64,000 nt of DNA from Deinococcus marmoris (lineage in GTDB: Bacteria > Deinococcota > Deinococci > Deinococcales > Deinococcaceae), in NCBI RefSeq assembly GCF_001949125.1, contig NZ_MSTI01000157.1:11058-75057 (forward strand), read 5' to 3'. The stretch's first letter is position 1, and each line of letters opens with the position of its first letter. The notes beneath the pieces are model-generated. The model saw nothing but the letters and a program-made list of their open reading frames with translations, was not told the origin of the DNA and made no database searches. The position numbers were made by a program, and so were the translations under genes. This document shows, piece after piece, positions 29,242-40,826 of this stretch.

Positions 29242-30651
29242 TCAGTCCTCCACAGCCATGCCCAGCTTCGCCTTGGCGGCGTCCACCGCCTCACGCACCC
29301 GTTTGGGCGCGGTGCCGCCGTAGCTCAGGCGGTTCTTGACGCTCTCCTCGACCGTGAGCGAGGCCGCGACTTCAGCATTCAGCAGCGGATGGGCAGCTTT
29401 CAATTCCTCGTCAGTCAGCTCCCACAGTTGCCGATTAGAGCGTGAGGCCACGCCCACCAGACCGCCCACCACTTCATGCGCCTCGCGGAAAGGGACGCCC
29501 TGGCGGGCCAGGAAATCGGCGACATCGGTGGCCGTGCTGTAGCCGCGCGCCGCTGCCTCGCGGGTTTTATCGGCGTGCCACTCGCATTTGGGCAGCATGT
29601 CGGCGTACAGACGCAGCACGATTGACAGGGTGTCGTAGCTGTCAAAGACGCCTTCCTTGTCCTCCTGCAAGTCCTTGTTGTAGGCCAGCGGCGTACCCTT
29701 GACCACCGTCAGCAGGCCCATCAGGTTGCCGAACACGCGCCCCGCTTTGCCGCGCGCCAGTTCGGACACGTCGGGGTTTTTCTTCTGCGGCATGATGCTG
29801 CTGCCCGTGGTGTGCGAGTCCGGCAGCGTCAGGAAGCCGAACTCGAAGGTGCTGTACAGGATCAATTCTTCGCTCAGGCGGGAGACGTGCGCGGACAGGA
29901 TGGCGCAAGCACTCAGGAACTCCAGCGCGAAATCCCGGCTGCCCACGCCGTCCAGGGAGTTAGCGGTGGGGCGGGCGAATCCCAGCGCGGTGGACACCGT
30001 ATGGCGGTCAATCGGCCACGGTGTCCCGGCCAGCGCCGAGCTGCCCAGCGGCGACTCGTCCATGCGGGCAGCAGCGTCCAGAAAACGGCCCTCGTCGCGC
30101 TCCAGCATGGCGGCGTAGGCCATGAACCAGTGGGCCAGCAGGATGGGTTGCGCCACCTGAAGGTGCGTGTAGCCGGGCAGGATGACGCCCGCATCCAGCG
30201 CCCGCTCGGCCTCAGCCACCATCACGGCACGCAGGGCGCGGGTCTGAGCGGCCAGATCGTGCGCGGCTTCCTTGGTAAACAACCGGAAATCCACCGCCAC
30301 CTGATCGTTGCGGCTGCGGGCGGTGTGCAGCTTGCCCGCCACCGGGCCGATCCGGTCCCGCAGCGCCGCCTCGATGTTCATATGTACGTCTTCGCGGTCC
30401 AGTCGCCACTCGAACTCCCCGGCGCGAATCTCGTCCAGCACAGCATTTAAGCCGTCGCTGATCTGGGTGACTTCCTCGGCGCTCAGAATGTCCACCTGCC
30501 CCAGCATGGCGACGTGCGCCAGCGAGCCGCGAATGTCCTGCTCGTACAACCGTTGATCGAAGGACACGGAGGCGTTGAACAGTTCCACGAGGCTGTCGGT
30601 AGCCTCAGCGAAACGGCCTCCCCAGAGTTTCTTGTCTTTAGTGTTGGTCAT
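29242..30651 (-). CDS. argH: Argininosuccinate lyase
   Basis: 469-aa cytosolic tetramer that makes arginine and fumarate from argininosuccinate. The fumarase/ASL signature GSSIMPQKKNPD is present, with the catalytic Ser in the flexible loop, as well as HTARSRNDQVAVD and LPGYTHLQVAQP. The start ATG 30651 lies 14 nt inside the preceding low-GC SUKH gene, and its ribosome site GAGGTG is also inside that gene. It belongs to the same run of genes as argG. Confidence 0.97.
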   Translation of the reverse strand: MTNTKDKKLWGGRFAEATDSLVELFNASVSFDQRLYEQDIRGSLAHVAMLGQVDILSAEEVTQISDGLNAVLDEIRAGEFEWRLDREDVHMNIEAALRDRIGPVAGKLHTARSRNDQVAVDFRLFTKEAAHDLAAQTRALRAVMVAEAERALDAGVILPGYTHLQVAQPILLAHWFMAYAAMLERDEGRFLDAAARMDESPLGSSALAGTPWPIDRHTVSTALGFARPTANSLDGVGSRDFALEFLSACAILSAHVSRLSEELILYSTFEFGFLTLPDSHTTGSSIMPQKKNPDVSELARGKAGRVFGNLMGLLTVVKGTPLAYNKDLQEDKEGVFDSYDTLSIVLRLYADMLPKCEWHADKTREAAARGYSTATDVADFLARQGVPFREAHEVVGGLVGVASRSNRQLWELTDEELKAAHPLLNAEVAASLTVEESVKNRLSYGGTAPKRVREAVDAAKAKLGMAVED

Positions 30652-31297
30652 TTGTACACCTCAGTAAATTCAAATGAGCATCAAGTTCCGATTCATACCA
30701 AGTCAGGAACGTCACTTTCTCACCATGAATGAGATAAGGAGATAAGCCCTCGTCAACGTGTCTGACATCCTCCCAGATGTGTCCCCTCTCCTCGCCCGAA
30801 ACAATTAGCTGAAACTCGTAATCCATCCTCGCTACAGGAAAGCAACCACTCAGGTGGTCATCGCTGAAATAGTCAGCCATCCAGATTTTCTCGGAAGAAG
30901 ACAGCCGTGGTTCAAAATGCGGCTTTTCTAGGTCCTCAGCACTTATGACCGCCGAAGACCCGTCATATTCCGTATTCCAAGCGGACTGATGTGGGAATGG
31001 AATATCCAGCCGTCTCGTTTTACAAATTTTCAGGCTATGCGAAACTGCATATAAACCTTGGTACGGATTGACGCTTCCGTTACCAATCCTCTCCAGAAAT
31101 GCGACATATTCTTCCGGTAGACTAAATCCAACCTGATCTTCAATAGATTTTATTTCATCATGAGATAAGCAAGGCCAAAACTTATAATCTGCAATTTTAT
31201 AAGCCTCAGAAGTTTGAGACTCCAGAAGTTTAATTAGTACTGCAATCGCACTCTCTACAGAATCCAACTTCCTTTCAATCTCACTTGAAAATATCAT
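30638..31297 (-). CDS. SUKH (SMI1/KNR4) family protein, low GC
   Basis: 219 aa. The conserved SUKH core is visible: LSHDEIKSIEDQVGFSLPEEYVAFLERIGNGSVNPYQGLYAV, then a polar region and a tail SPYLIHGEKVTFLTWYESELDAHLNLL. SUKH proteins are often immunity partners of bacterial toxins. No toxin gene is next to it. Base composition is clearly lower in GC than the neighbours, suggesting acquisition by transfer into the arginine operon. It begins by ATGA overlap with the upstream GNAT and overlaps argH by 14 nt, so translation is fully coupled. Confidence 0.8.
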   Translation of the reverse strand: MIFSSEIERKLDSVESAIAVLIKLLESQTSEAYKIADYKFWPCLSHDEIKSIEDQVGFSLPEEYVAFLERIGNGSVNPYQGLYAVSHSLKICKTRRLDIPFPHQSAWNTEYDGSSAVISAEDLEKPHFEPRLSSSEKIWMADYFSDDHLSGCFPVARMDYEFQLIVSGEERGHIWEDVRHVDEGLSPYLIHGEKVTFLTWYESELDAHLNLLRCTNDQH

Positions 31298-31752
31298 CTC
31301 GCCATCACTTTGACTAAAACCACTGGCACCGGACTCCCCGGACTGGCGAACGCATAAACCTCATTGGACTGCACGTATCCCAACCGCTCGTAATACGGCA
31401 CAACCTCTAAATTGAATTGCGAGACGGCCAGCAGCACGCGCCTGAAGCCTCTTTCAAAAGCAGTCTGTTCCACCGCCCGCACCAGCGCTACGCCGATGCC
31501 CTGGCCGCGATGCCGGGGTAGGGTGGCAAGTTTATTCAGCGTCAGGGTGCCTTCGCCATCCGGGCGGAAGCCGACGCAGCCGCAGACCTTTCCCGCATCG
31601 ACGGCCACGAATCCGCCTGAACCGGGAGCAAACAGCGATTGCTCCAACCCCTCCAGCGTCGTGCGGTTCCAGCTTGAACGGGGGTCCATCCCTACCGCCA
31701 ACATGACCGTGTGGAAGGCGGGCAGATCGGCGGGAACCACACGGCGAATCAC
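31294..31752 (-). CDS. GNAT N-acetyltransferase
   Basis: 152 aa from GTG 31752, whose last two bases overlap the preceding TGA (GTGA). Motif LNKLATLPRHRGQGIGVALVRAVE binds acetyl-CoA; the YYERLGYVQSNEVYAFA ending is a typical GNAT beta-bulge and hairpin. Substrate unknown. It lies inside the argG-argH operon. Confidence 0.82.
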   Translation of the reverse strand: MIRRVVPADLPAFHTVMLAVGMDPRSSWNRTTLEGLEQSLFAPGSGGFVAVDAGKVCGCVGFRPDGEGTLTLNKLATLPRHRGQGIGVALVRAVEQTAFERGFRRVLLAVSQFNLEVVPYYERLGYVQSNEVYAFASPGSPVPVVLVKVMAR

Positions 31753-32225
31753 GATGGCTCCAGCGTCAGGCGCATCTCGTTGGTGGAGACGAAACCCAGC
31801 TTGATATACGTGGGTTTCCCCGCGTCGGAGGCGTGCAGGCTGACCTGTTCCACGCCGCGCGCCCGGCATTCGGCCAGCAGCACCTGCATCAGATACCGGG
31901 CCAGCCCTTGCCCCCGCTGTTCCGGGGCCACATAAACGTTCTGGATGTATGCCCGGAGCGGGGTCACGGTGCGTGGGCTGGGCGGCAGCATCTGCCAGGA
32001 AACGCCTGCACCCGCCACAACCTGTTCCCCCCTCTCAATCAGGATGCCGGAGTACGTGTCGTTGGCCAGTGCGCCGCGCAGCCACTCCAGACTGGGGGCA
32101 GAACTCGCACGCACCCGCGCCACGTCGCTGCCCATGTCGGTGAACATGGCGTCACGCTGGGCCTGAATAAGTTCGGCGTCGGCCAGAGTGGCAGGGCGTA
32201 GGGTCAGGCCATCAGGCAGAATCAC
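31749..32225 (-). CDS. GNAT N-acetyltransferase
   Basis: 158 aa from GTG 32225, overlapping the DinB-like stop as GTGA. IQNVYVAPEQRGQGLARYLMQVLLAECRARG is the acetyl-CoA site; ASDAGKPTYIKLGFVSTNEMRLTLEP the C-terminal hairpin. Length and profile match amino-acid- or antibiotic-modifying GNATs. It forms a GTGA-coupled pair with the following GNAT, but the two differ enough not to be recent duplicates. Confidence 0.82.
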   Translation of the reverse strand: MILPDGLTLRPATLADAELIQAQRDAMFTDMGSDVARVRASSAPSLEWLRGALANDTYSGILIERGEQVVAGAGVSWQMLPPSPRTVTPLRAYIQNVYVAPEQRGQGLARYLMQVLLAECRARGVEQVSLHASDAGKPTYIKLGFVSTNEMRLTLEPS

Positions 32226-32662
32226 GCGCCCGTCCGCTCCCAGATTTGCGCCAGATGGTGCAACTGGTGGCACACATAATCCGCCGCCACGAACTCCAGT
32301 GTCACGCTGTCGCCGCCGCCGATGCTCAGGGTGTGGCCCAGACTGGCGGGCGGCAACTGCGCGATGACATGGGCAAACTGAAGCTGATACGCGGCCCACA
32401 GTTCCACGATCTCGGACCAGGGGCGCTCCTGCCAGCCGCCCACCTCCACCCAGACATCCTGATCGTAGCCAGGCAGGGCGAGGCCATCCTCAACGGAAGC
32501 GCGAACAAAGCGGGCGTGGTTGTTGACGCCACTGTCTATCAGGTGGCCCAGAACCTGTTTCCCGCTCCACACGTCGGAGGCAGGCTTGCGGGATGCCAGC
32601 TCTTCAGTGATGACTTGAAGGCGCAGCAACGCTCCAGCGACAACTTCCGCGAGGCCCATCAT
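32222..32662 (-). CDS. DinB/YfiT-like four-helix protein
   Basis: 146 aa. The fold signature is present: a first-helix GHLIDSGVNNHARF with metal-ligand His and a late HQLHHLAQIWE with two or three further His residues. Such DinB-like proteins are putative metal-dependent transferases, some using mycothiol or bacillithiol, which fits an organism that also carries a YpdA-like reductase. Start ATG 32662 is 2 nt after the argG stop. Confidence 0.8.
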   Translation of the reverse strand: MMGLAEVVAGALLRLQVITEELASRKPASDVWSGKQVLGHLIDSGVNNHARFVRASVEDGLALPGYDQDVWVEVGGWQERPWSEIVELWAAYQLQFAHVIAQLPPASLGHTLSIGGGDSVTLEFVAADYVCHQLHHLAQIWERTGA

Positions 32663-32664
32663 CC

Positions 32665-33918
32665 TCAGACCTTCGCCGCTTCTTTCTGCTCCGCCCTGGC
32701 CTGAACCCGCGCCTGCACGCGCATCCGCAGGGCGTTGAGCTTGATGAATGCTCCAGCGTCGTGCTGGTTGTAGTCGCCGCCCGCCTCGAAGGACACCAGA
32801 TCCTTGTCGTACAGGCTCTGCGGGGCTTTGCGGCCCACCGTGTCGCAGTTGCCCTTGTACAGCTTCAGGCGGGCCGTTCCCGTGACCGACTGCGCGACGT
32901 GATCGATGTAGACCTGCAACGCCTCGCGCTCGGGGGCGAACCAGAAGCCGTTGTAGACCAGTTCGGCGTATTTGACGCCTAGGGCGTCGCGCTGATGCAG
33001 CACCTCGCGGTCCAGGGTCAGGCTCTCCACGGCGCGGCGGGCGTGGTACAGCAGGGTGCCGCCGGGGGTTTCGTACACGCCGCGCGATTTCATGCCCACG
33101 AAGCGGTTTTCCACCAGATCGATGCGTCCGATGCCGTGCTTGCCCCCAATCTCATTGGCTTTCTGAAGCAGGTCAGCAGGCGAGAGCTTCTGGCCGTCAA
33201 TGCTGACTGGATCGCCATTCACGAACTCCACTTCCACGTATTGCGCCTCATTGGGGGCGTCCTCGGGAGAGACGGTCAGTTTGAACATGTGCGCGGGCGG
33301 CTCGGTCCAGGGGTCTTCCAGAATGCCGCCCTCGTAGCTGATGTGCAGCATGTTGGCGTCGGTACTCCAGGGGTCTTTCTTGGTGGTGGGGACGGGAATG
33401 TTGTGTTCATGCGCGAAGGCTTCCAGATCGGCGCGGCCCTGAAACTCCCAGTCGCGCCAGGGGGCCACAGTCACGATGTCGGGGTTGAGGGCATACGCGG
33501 TCATCTCGAAGCGCACCTGATCGTTGCCCTTGCCCGTCGCGCCGTGCGACACGGCCACCGCGCCCTCTTTGGCGGCGATTTCCACCATCTTCTTGGCGAT
33601 CAGCGGGCGGGCAATTGAGGTTCCCAGCAGGTAATAGCCCTCGTACAGCGCGCTGCTGCGGAACATCGGAAACACGTAATCGCGCACGAATTCCTCGCGC
33701 AGGTCCAGGGCGTAGGCGGCCACCGCCCCCGTATTCAGCGCCTTGACGCGGGCTTCTTCCACCTCGTCACCCTGGCCCAGATCGGCGGTAAAGCACACCA
33801 CGTCGTAATTGCGCTCGGTCTGGAGCCACTTGAGAATGATGCTGGTGTCCAGACCGCCACTGTAGGCGAGGACGATTTTTTCGCGGCTGCTGGCGGCGGT
33901 GCTGTTGGGGTCAGTCAT
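32665..33918 (-). CDS. argG: Argininosuccinate synthase
   Basis: 417 aa from ATG 33918. It joins citrulline and aspartate with ATP. The PP-loop motif AYSGGLDTS lies near residue 20, followed by [16 protein letters not shown] [14 protein letters not shown] and [16 protein letters not shown] few extra residues precede the family core. It heads the operon; AGGAGA lies 12 nt upstream. The 336-bp region upstream carries a palindrome that may be the arginine-regulated operator. Confidence 0.97.
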   Translation of the reverse strand: MTDPNSTAASSREKIVLAYSGGLDTSIILKWLQTERNYDVVCFTADLGQGDEVEEARVKALNTGAVAAYALDLREEFVRDYVFPMFRSSALYEGYYLLGTSIARPLIAKKMVEIAAKEGAVAVSHGATGKGNDQVRFEMTAYALNPDIVTVAPWRDWEFQGRADLEAFAHEHNIPVPTTKKDPWSTDANMLHISYEGGILEDPWTEPPAHMFKLTVSPEDAPNEAQYVEVEFVNGDPVSIDGQKLSPADLLQKANEIGGKHGIGRIDLVENRFVGMKSRGVYETPGGTLLYHARRAVESLTLDREVLHQRDALGVKYAELVYNGFWFAPEREALQVYIDHVAQSVTGTARLKLYKGNCDTVGRKAPQSLYDKDLVSFEAGGDYNQHDAGAFIKLNALRMRVQARVQARAEQKEAAKV

Positions 33919-34254
33919 GGGGTGATTGTCTCCTAGAAAGGTCAGGCAACGCAAAAGGCCCGGCGCATGCAGACGCCGCCCATTCCCACAGTGTCGGTCA
34001 AAACCTGCGGGTCAGGCGGAGATTCAGCGTCGGGAAATCGAGTCAGGCATGGTTTGTATTGTTATGCGCTATTTACGCATAGCTATACATAATCTAGCAA
34101 GCGGGGTGCGGGGGGTCAAGCTGTTTCAGAATATCTGCACGGACAGACGGGGGCTTGCGACATCGATTCCATAATCGTCTGGCAAAACGAGAAGGGACGC
34201 CATCCGTGCTTCAGCGCCCCTCCTGTTTGCCCTGCCGTTTCCGCAGAGTGTTTT
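33919..34254. promoter_or_regulatory. argG upstream region with operator-like palindrome
   Basis: 336 bp without a gene. The AT-rich block from 34050 to 34100 stands out against GC-rich sequence. It contains TATGCG-CTATTTA-CGCATA (34063-34081), extended to a 23-bp imperfect palindrome by flanking bases, in the position expected of an ARG-box or similar operator. A hairpin at 34184-34220 terminates the convergent-side gene. Confidence 0.45.
34184..34220 (-). terminator. Terminator after the receiver-domain gene
   Basis: On the minus strand GGGGCGC pairs with GCGTCCC (one G-T pair), followed by TTCTCGTTTT. It separates that gene from the argG promoter region. Confidence 0.55.
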
Positions 34255-35064
34255 TTAATGCAGCGAACGTGGGTCCAGGCCACCTGCACGCGTCCGCATC
34301 CAGGATTTGACGCCGCTGGCTGCTGGGGTGTCTTGGACCAGGGCCGTCATGACGCCCGCGCCGAAGGGGCAGACCACCAGCACCCGGTCCCCGAACTCGA
34401 TCTGCACGGCCTGCATGGGTTGCTGGCCGCCCAGATGCATGCTCAGGGACGCCGAGGTGCTGCACAGAAAGCCCAGGTAAGCCCCGAGCTGGGCAGGCAA
34501 CTGGGCCGAACCCGCGATCAGCTCGCCCTGTTCGCCAAACACGCACGACGACAGCACGCCGGGCAGCAGGTTGATTCCGCCCACACACGCCTGCGCGGCC
34601 TGAAAGCTCAGTTCGGGCGCTTGCAACACCGGGGTGCTGGGCAGCAGGCCATCGTCGCCGTCCTCTTTCAGCGTGGCCATTGTCTCGTCCAGGCCACCGT
34701 TTAACCAGCCTTGCAGCGACGAGAGCAGCACTGCCGATTGCAGGGGCTTACGCATCACGTCCAGCACGCCCAGTTCGCGGGCCTGACGGCGCAGGCTGTC
34801 CTCCACGATCCCGCTCATCAGGACCACGCCCAGTTCCGGGCGGCCCTCGCGCAACCTGCGCGCCAGTTCCAGGCCATCCATACCCGGCATCTGCACGTCG
34901 CTGAGAACCAGCGCGGTGTCGGAGGTCAGCGCCTCCAGCGCGGCGTGGGCGCTGCTCGCCATCTGCACGCTGACGTGAGGCGAGAGCAGCCGGTGCATGG
35001 TGAGCAGAACACCGGGACTGTCGTCAACGATCAGAACCGAGGGATGGGGGGAGGAGGCGGTCAT
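34255..35064 (-). CDS. Receiver-domain protein with a roadblock/LC7-like C-terminus
   Basis: 269 aa from ATG 35064. Residues about 8-125 form a CheY-like receiver: acidic pair in IVDDSP, phosphoacceptor Asp in LVLSDVQMPGMDG, Ser in VVLMSG and Lys in VMRKP. There is no DNA-binding domain. The C-terminal part (GGINLLPGVLSSCVFGEQGELIAGS...RVLVVCPFGAGVMTALVQDTP) looks like a roadblock/LC7 domain, which in bacteria partners with MglA-type small GTPases. No histidine kinase or GTPase is adjacent. Confidence 0.75.
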   Translation of the reverse strand: MTASSPHPSVLIVDDSPGVLLTMHRLLSPHVSVQMASSAHAALEALTSDTALVLSDVQMPGMDGLELARRLREGRPELGVVLMSGIVEDSLRRQARELGVLDVMRKPLQSAVLLSSLQGWLNGGLDETMATLKEDGDDGLLPSTPVLQAPELSFQAAQACVGGINLLPGVLSSCVFGEQGELIAGSAQLPAQLGAYLGFLCSTSASLSMHLGGQQPMQAVQIEFGDRVLVVCPFGAGVMTALVQDTPAASGVKSWMRTRAGGLDPRSLH

Positions 35065-35274
35065 AGTTCCCAGAGCGTAAGCAGGTGGCTGTATCGCGCG
35101 CCTTACGCCTTTCACCGATAAAGGTGAGAACTTCACAGGGATTTCTTAAGATGCAGACTTCTTCATGAAACCGGGGATGTTCTGGCGCTGAAGCGCTACA
35201 GCCCGCCTGGGATATCTACGTCCGGCTCCGAAGTTACAGGAGGCAGACCCCTCTGCCTGTCACCTCGCGGCTGT

Positions 35275-35760
35275 TCAGGGCCGGGCCTGATGATCCGGCT
35301 GGGCGCTGGGCGTTTCCTGGCCCTCGGGCAGCGGTGGCACCGGGCAGGGCTTGCCCGCCTCGTCCACGGCCACGAAGACGAACGTGCCCGTGGTGGCCAG
35401 TGCCTGCTCCCCGGTGGTCATGGTCTCGCGGTACACGTCCACCCGCACGGTCATGCTGCTGCGGCCCACCCGGACCACCTGCGCGTCCAGCGCCACCGCG
35501 TCCCCCACCCGGATCGGCAGCCGGAAATCCACGCCGTCCATCCGCGCCGTGACCACGTTGCCGCCGCCGTGCCGCACCGCCGCGACGCTGGCGGCCTTGT
35601 CCATCAGGGACAGCACCCAGCCCCCGAAAGCGGTCCCCAGGTAGTTGGTGTCCTTGGGAAAGACCAGTTCCAGCATGCGGGCGCGGCTGCGCGGGGCCGG
35701 GGTGATGGGAGGCGGGGCTGTGGAGTGTGGGGCGGCATCTGTCGGGGAGGGATCGGTCAT
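35275..35760 (-). CDS. Acyl-CoA thioesterase, hotdog fold (YciA-like)
   Basis: 161 aa from ATG 35760. The hotdog helix is recognisable as [41 protein letters not shown], with the catalytic Asp in LMD and the N-terminal Asn-x-x-Gly, as in YciA/BACH thioesterases. The first 30 residues and the last 20 are Pro/Ser-rich and probably disordered. Hydrolyses acyl-CoA to acid and CoA; chain length unknown. TACACT lies 8 nt before the ATG. Confidence 0.85.
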   Translation of the reverse strand: MTDPSPTDAAPHSTAPPPITPAPRSRARMLELVFPKDTNYLGTAFGGWVLSLMDKAASVAAVRHGGGNVVTARMDGVDFRLPIRVGDAVALDAQVVRVGRSSMTVRVDVYRETMTTGEQALATTGTFVFVAVDEAGKPCPVPPLPEGQETPSAQPDHQARP

Positions 35761-35978
35761 GGCCCCGAAGTGTAGTGCGGCGTGGTGGATCAGGCGGTTG
35801 TGGGCGACTTTGAGACAGTCCGCCCACCTCGGGCCTCTCAACTGAGAACTTCATCAATTGGGGGCAGGGCAATTGACACCCCCGCCCGCCCATGACAGCA
35901 TGTGTTCCACGCACAACTTGTACTGCGTCCAGCGTATTTGGCACCGTCCACTGCGTTCTGGATCCCGGAGGTTCACCC

Positions 35979-37118
<1,140 letters not shown>

Positions 37119-37168
37119 GGCGGGTGGGGCAGCGCTCAGGAGCTTTTGCTGAACGCCGCCCCGCTGCC

Positions 37169-37202
37169 CGCGCCCCGACGCAATTTTGCCGGGGCGCGTT
37201 TT
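37169..37202 (+). terminator. Internal terminator in the liv operon
   Basis: CGCGCCCCG pairs perfectly with CGGGGCGCG around a 12-nt loop, followed by TTTTG. It lies between the binding-protein and permease genes, where partial termination would give excess binding protein. Confidence 0.85.
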
Positions 37203-37383
37203 GATTGCCTGAAGTGGTCGTTCGTGTGGGTCAGGTTCGCTGGTCCGTCCCCTCACCCCAGCCCTTCCCCACAGAGGCAGAGAGAGCAGACCAGAAAACC
37301 TGCCGCTTCTCAATCGTTTGAGTTCCCTCTCCATAACGGGACCGCCCCCCTCTCGCCCCCAACTTTCCTGGAGGACCATCCCC

Positions 37384-38240
<857 letters not shown>

Positions 38241-38244
<4 letters not shown>

Positions 38245-39231
38245 AGGGCTGGATGGGCTGGGTGGCCGTATTCGTGCTGGCTGCCCTCGTCCCGCTCTTC
38301 GGCCCCTCCGGCTACATCCTGGACATCGGCGTGAACATCATGATCTACGCGATTCTGGCGTACGGTCTGAACGTGCTGCTGGGCTATACCGGACAGTTGC
38401 CGCTGGCGCACGCCGGGTTCTTCGGCATCGGCGCGTATGCCACCGGGATTCTGACCCTCAAGGTGGGCTGGAGTTTCTGGCTGGCGTGGCCGGTGGCCGT
38501 GGCGATTACCGCCGTGGCCGGGCTGCTGCTGGGGCTGGTGGCCTTCCGCACCAAGGGCGATACCTTTGCCATCTTCACGCTGGGCGTGGGCGTGATCATC
38601 ATGCTGGTGATCAACAAGTGGGATGCACTGACCGGCGGCAACGACGGCCTGAACGGGATTCAACCTCCCGGCGGACTGGAGGCACTGTCCAACAGCGTGG
38701 GCCTGAAACTGTCGAGCGGCTTCTATTATCTGGCGCTGATCAGTCTGGTGCTGACCGTGATCGCCGTGGCGCGGGCGCGGGGCAGCGTATTCGGGCGCTC
38801 GCTGATCGCCATTCGCGGCGGCGACGATCTGGCGCGCAGTGCGGGCATCGACGTCTATTCCCACAAACTGCGGGCCATGATGCTGTCCACGGCCATCGCG
38901 GGCTTCGCGGGCGGGCTGTACGCCACCTACCTGGGATTCCTGGGTTCGGCGGCCACCGGGCCGATCCAGACCTTCACCATCCTGCTGTACCTGCTGGTGG
39001 GCGGGCTGGGCACACTAGCCGGGCCGCTGCTGGGCACTGGGCTGATGTACACGCTGGCGCAGAGCCTCAAGGGGTTGCAGGACTACCAGTACATCATCTT
39101 CGGGCCACTGCTGATTCTGCTGATCATGTTCGCGCCGCAGGGGCTGGCCGGGCTGTGGATGCGCCTGACCGCGCGGCGCACACCGCCACCCGCCTCACCG
39201 CCCACCGCGCCACCCACAAAGGAGGTCACCC

Positions 39232-39245
<14 letters not shown>
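38241..39245 (+). CDS. livM: Branched-chain amino acid ABC transporter permease LivM
   Basis: 334-aa membrane permease partner of LivH. Signature [35 protein letters not shown] near the N-terminus and [19 protein letters not shown] toward the C-terminus. The tail ([18 protein letters not shown]) is Pro-rich and overlaps the livG start by 14 nt. The upstream overlap with livH couples translation. Confidence 0.94.
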
Positions 39246-40033
<788 letters not shown>

Positions 40034-40041
<8 letters not shown>

Positions 40042-40741
40042 AGTCCGCGATCTGAGCGTCAATTACGGCCACTTCACGGCCCTGCACGCCATCAGCCTGA
40101 CGGTCAACCCCGGCGAGATCGTGGTGATGCTGGGGGCCAACGGCGCGGGCAAAAGCACGCTGTTCCGCACGCTGTCCGGGCTGCAACGGCCCAGTGGCGG
40201 CAGCGCTGCCTGGAACGGCACGCCGCTCACCGGGGGCAAGCCGGAATACAACGTCGAACACGGCGTCGCGCAGTGTCCCGAGGGCCGCCTGCTGTTCCCC
40301 GACCTGAGCGTGGAGAAGAACCTGCGGCTGGGGGCATTCGTTCACCGCAAGGACCCGGCAGGCACCAACAAGGAGCTGGAGCGCGTCTACACGCTGTTTC
40401 CCGATCTGGTGCAGAAGCGCAACGCCCCCGCCGGAAGCCTGTCCGGGGGGCAGCAGCAGATGGTGGCGATTGCCCGGTCACTCATGGCCCGCCCGCAACT
40501 GCTGCTGCTGGATGAACCCAGCCTGGGTCTCGCGCCGATGGTGGTGGAACAGGTCTTTGCCGCCGTGCAGCGCGTCAACGAAGCCGGGGTCAGCGTGCTG
40601 CTGGCCGAGCAGAACGCCTACGCTGCTCTGGGGGTCGCGCACCGGGGCTACGTGATGGAAAGCGGCGTGCTGACCTTGCAGGGCACCCAGCAGGAACTGA
40701 TGACCGATGACCGGGTGCGGAGCGCATATCTGGGGGTGTAG
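40034..40741 (+). CDS. livF: Branched-chain amino acid ABC transporter ATPase LivF
   Basis: 235 aa, overlapping livG by 8 nt. Walker [10 protein letters not shown], signature [16 protein letters not shown], Walker [14 protein letters not shown], and the LivF-type [20 protein letters not shown]. Forms the ATPase heterodimer with LivG and powers the LivHM permease. Last gene of the operon; a strong terminator follows. Confidence 0.95.
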
Positions 40742-40794
40742 TCAGAACATGGGGAGAGACAGATTTGCCTCTCCCTCCCAGAACAGCAAGAAGC

Positions 40795-40826
40795 AGGCGG
40801 GCCTCAAACGAGGTTCGCCTCTTTTT
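40795..40826 (+). terminator. Terminator of the liv operon
   Basis: AGGCGGGCCTC (40795-40805) and GAGGTTCGCCT (40810-40820) pair over 11 bp with two G-T pairs, loop AAAC, followed by CTTTTT. It overlaps the last codons of the convergent MFS gene, so that gene's C-terminus (EEEKEANLV) is partly fixed by the terminator. Confidence 0.85.

Noticed and set aside
34063..34081. Reading this palindrome as the radiation/desiccation response motif (RDRM)
   Set aside because: The TTATG and CATAG arms are 11 nt apart, not the 7 nt expected for a DdrO site, and argG is not a damage-response gene.
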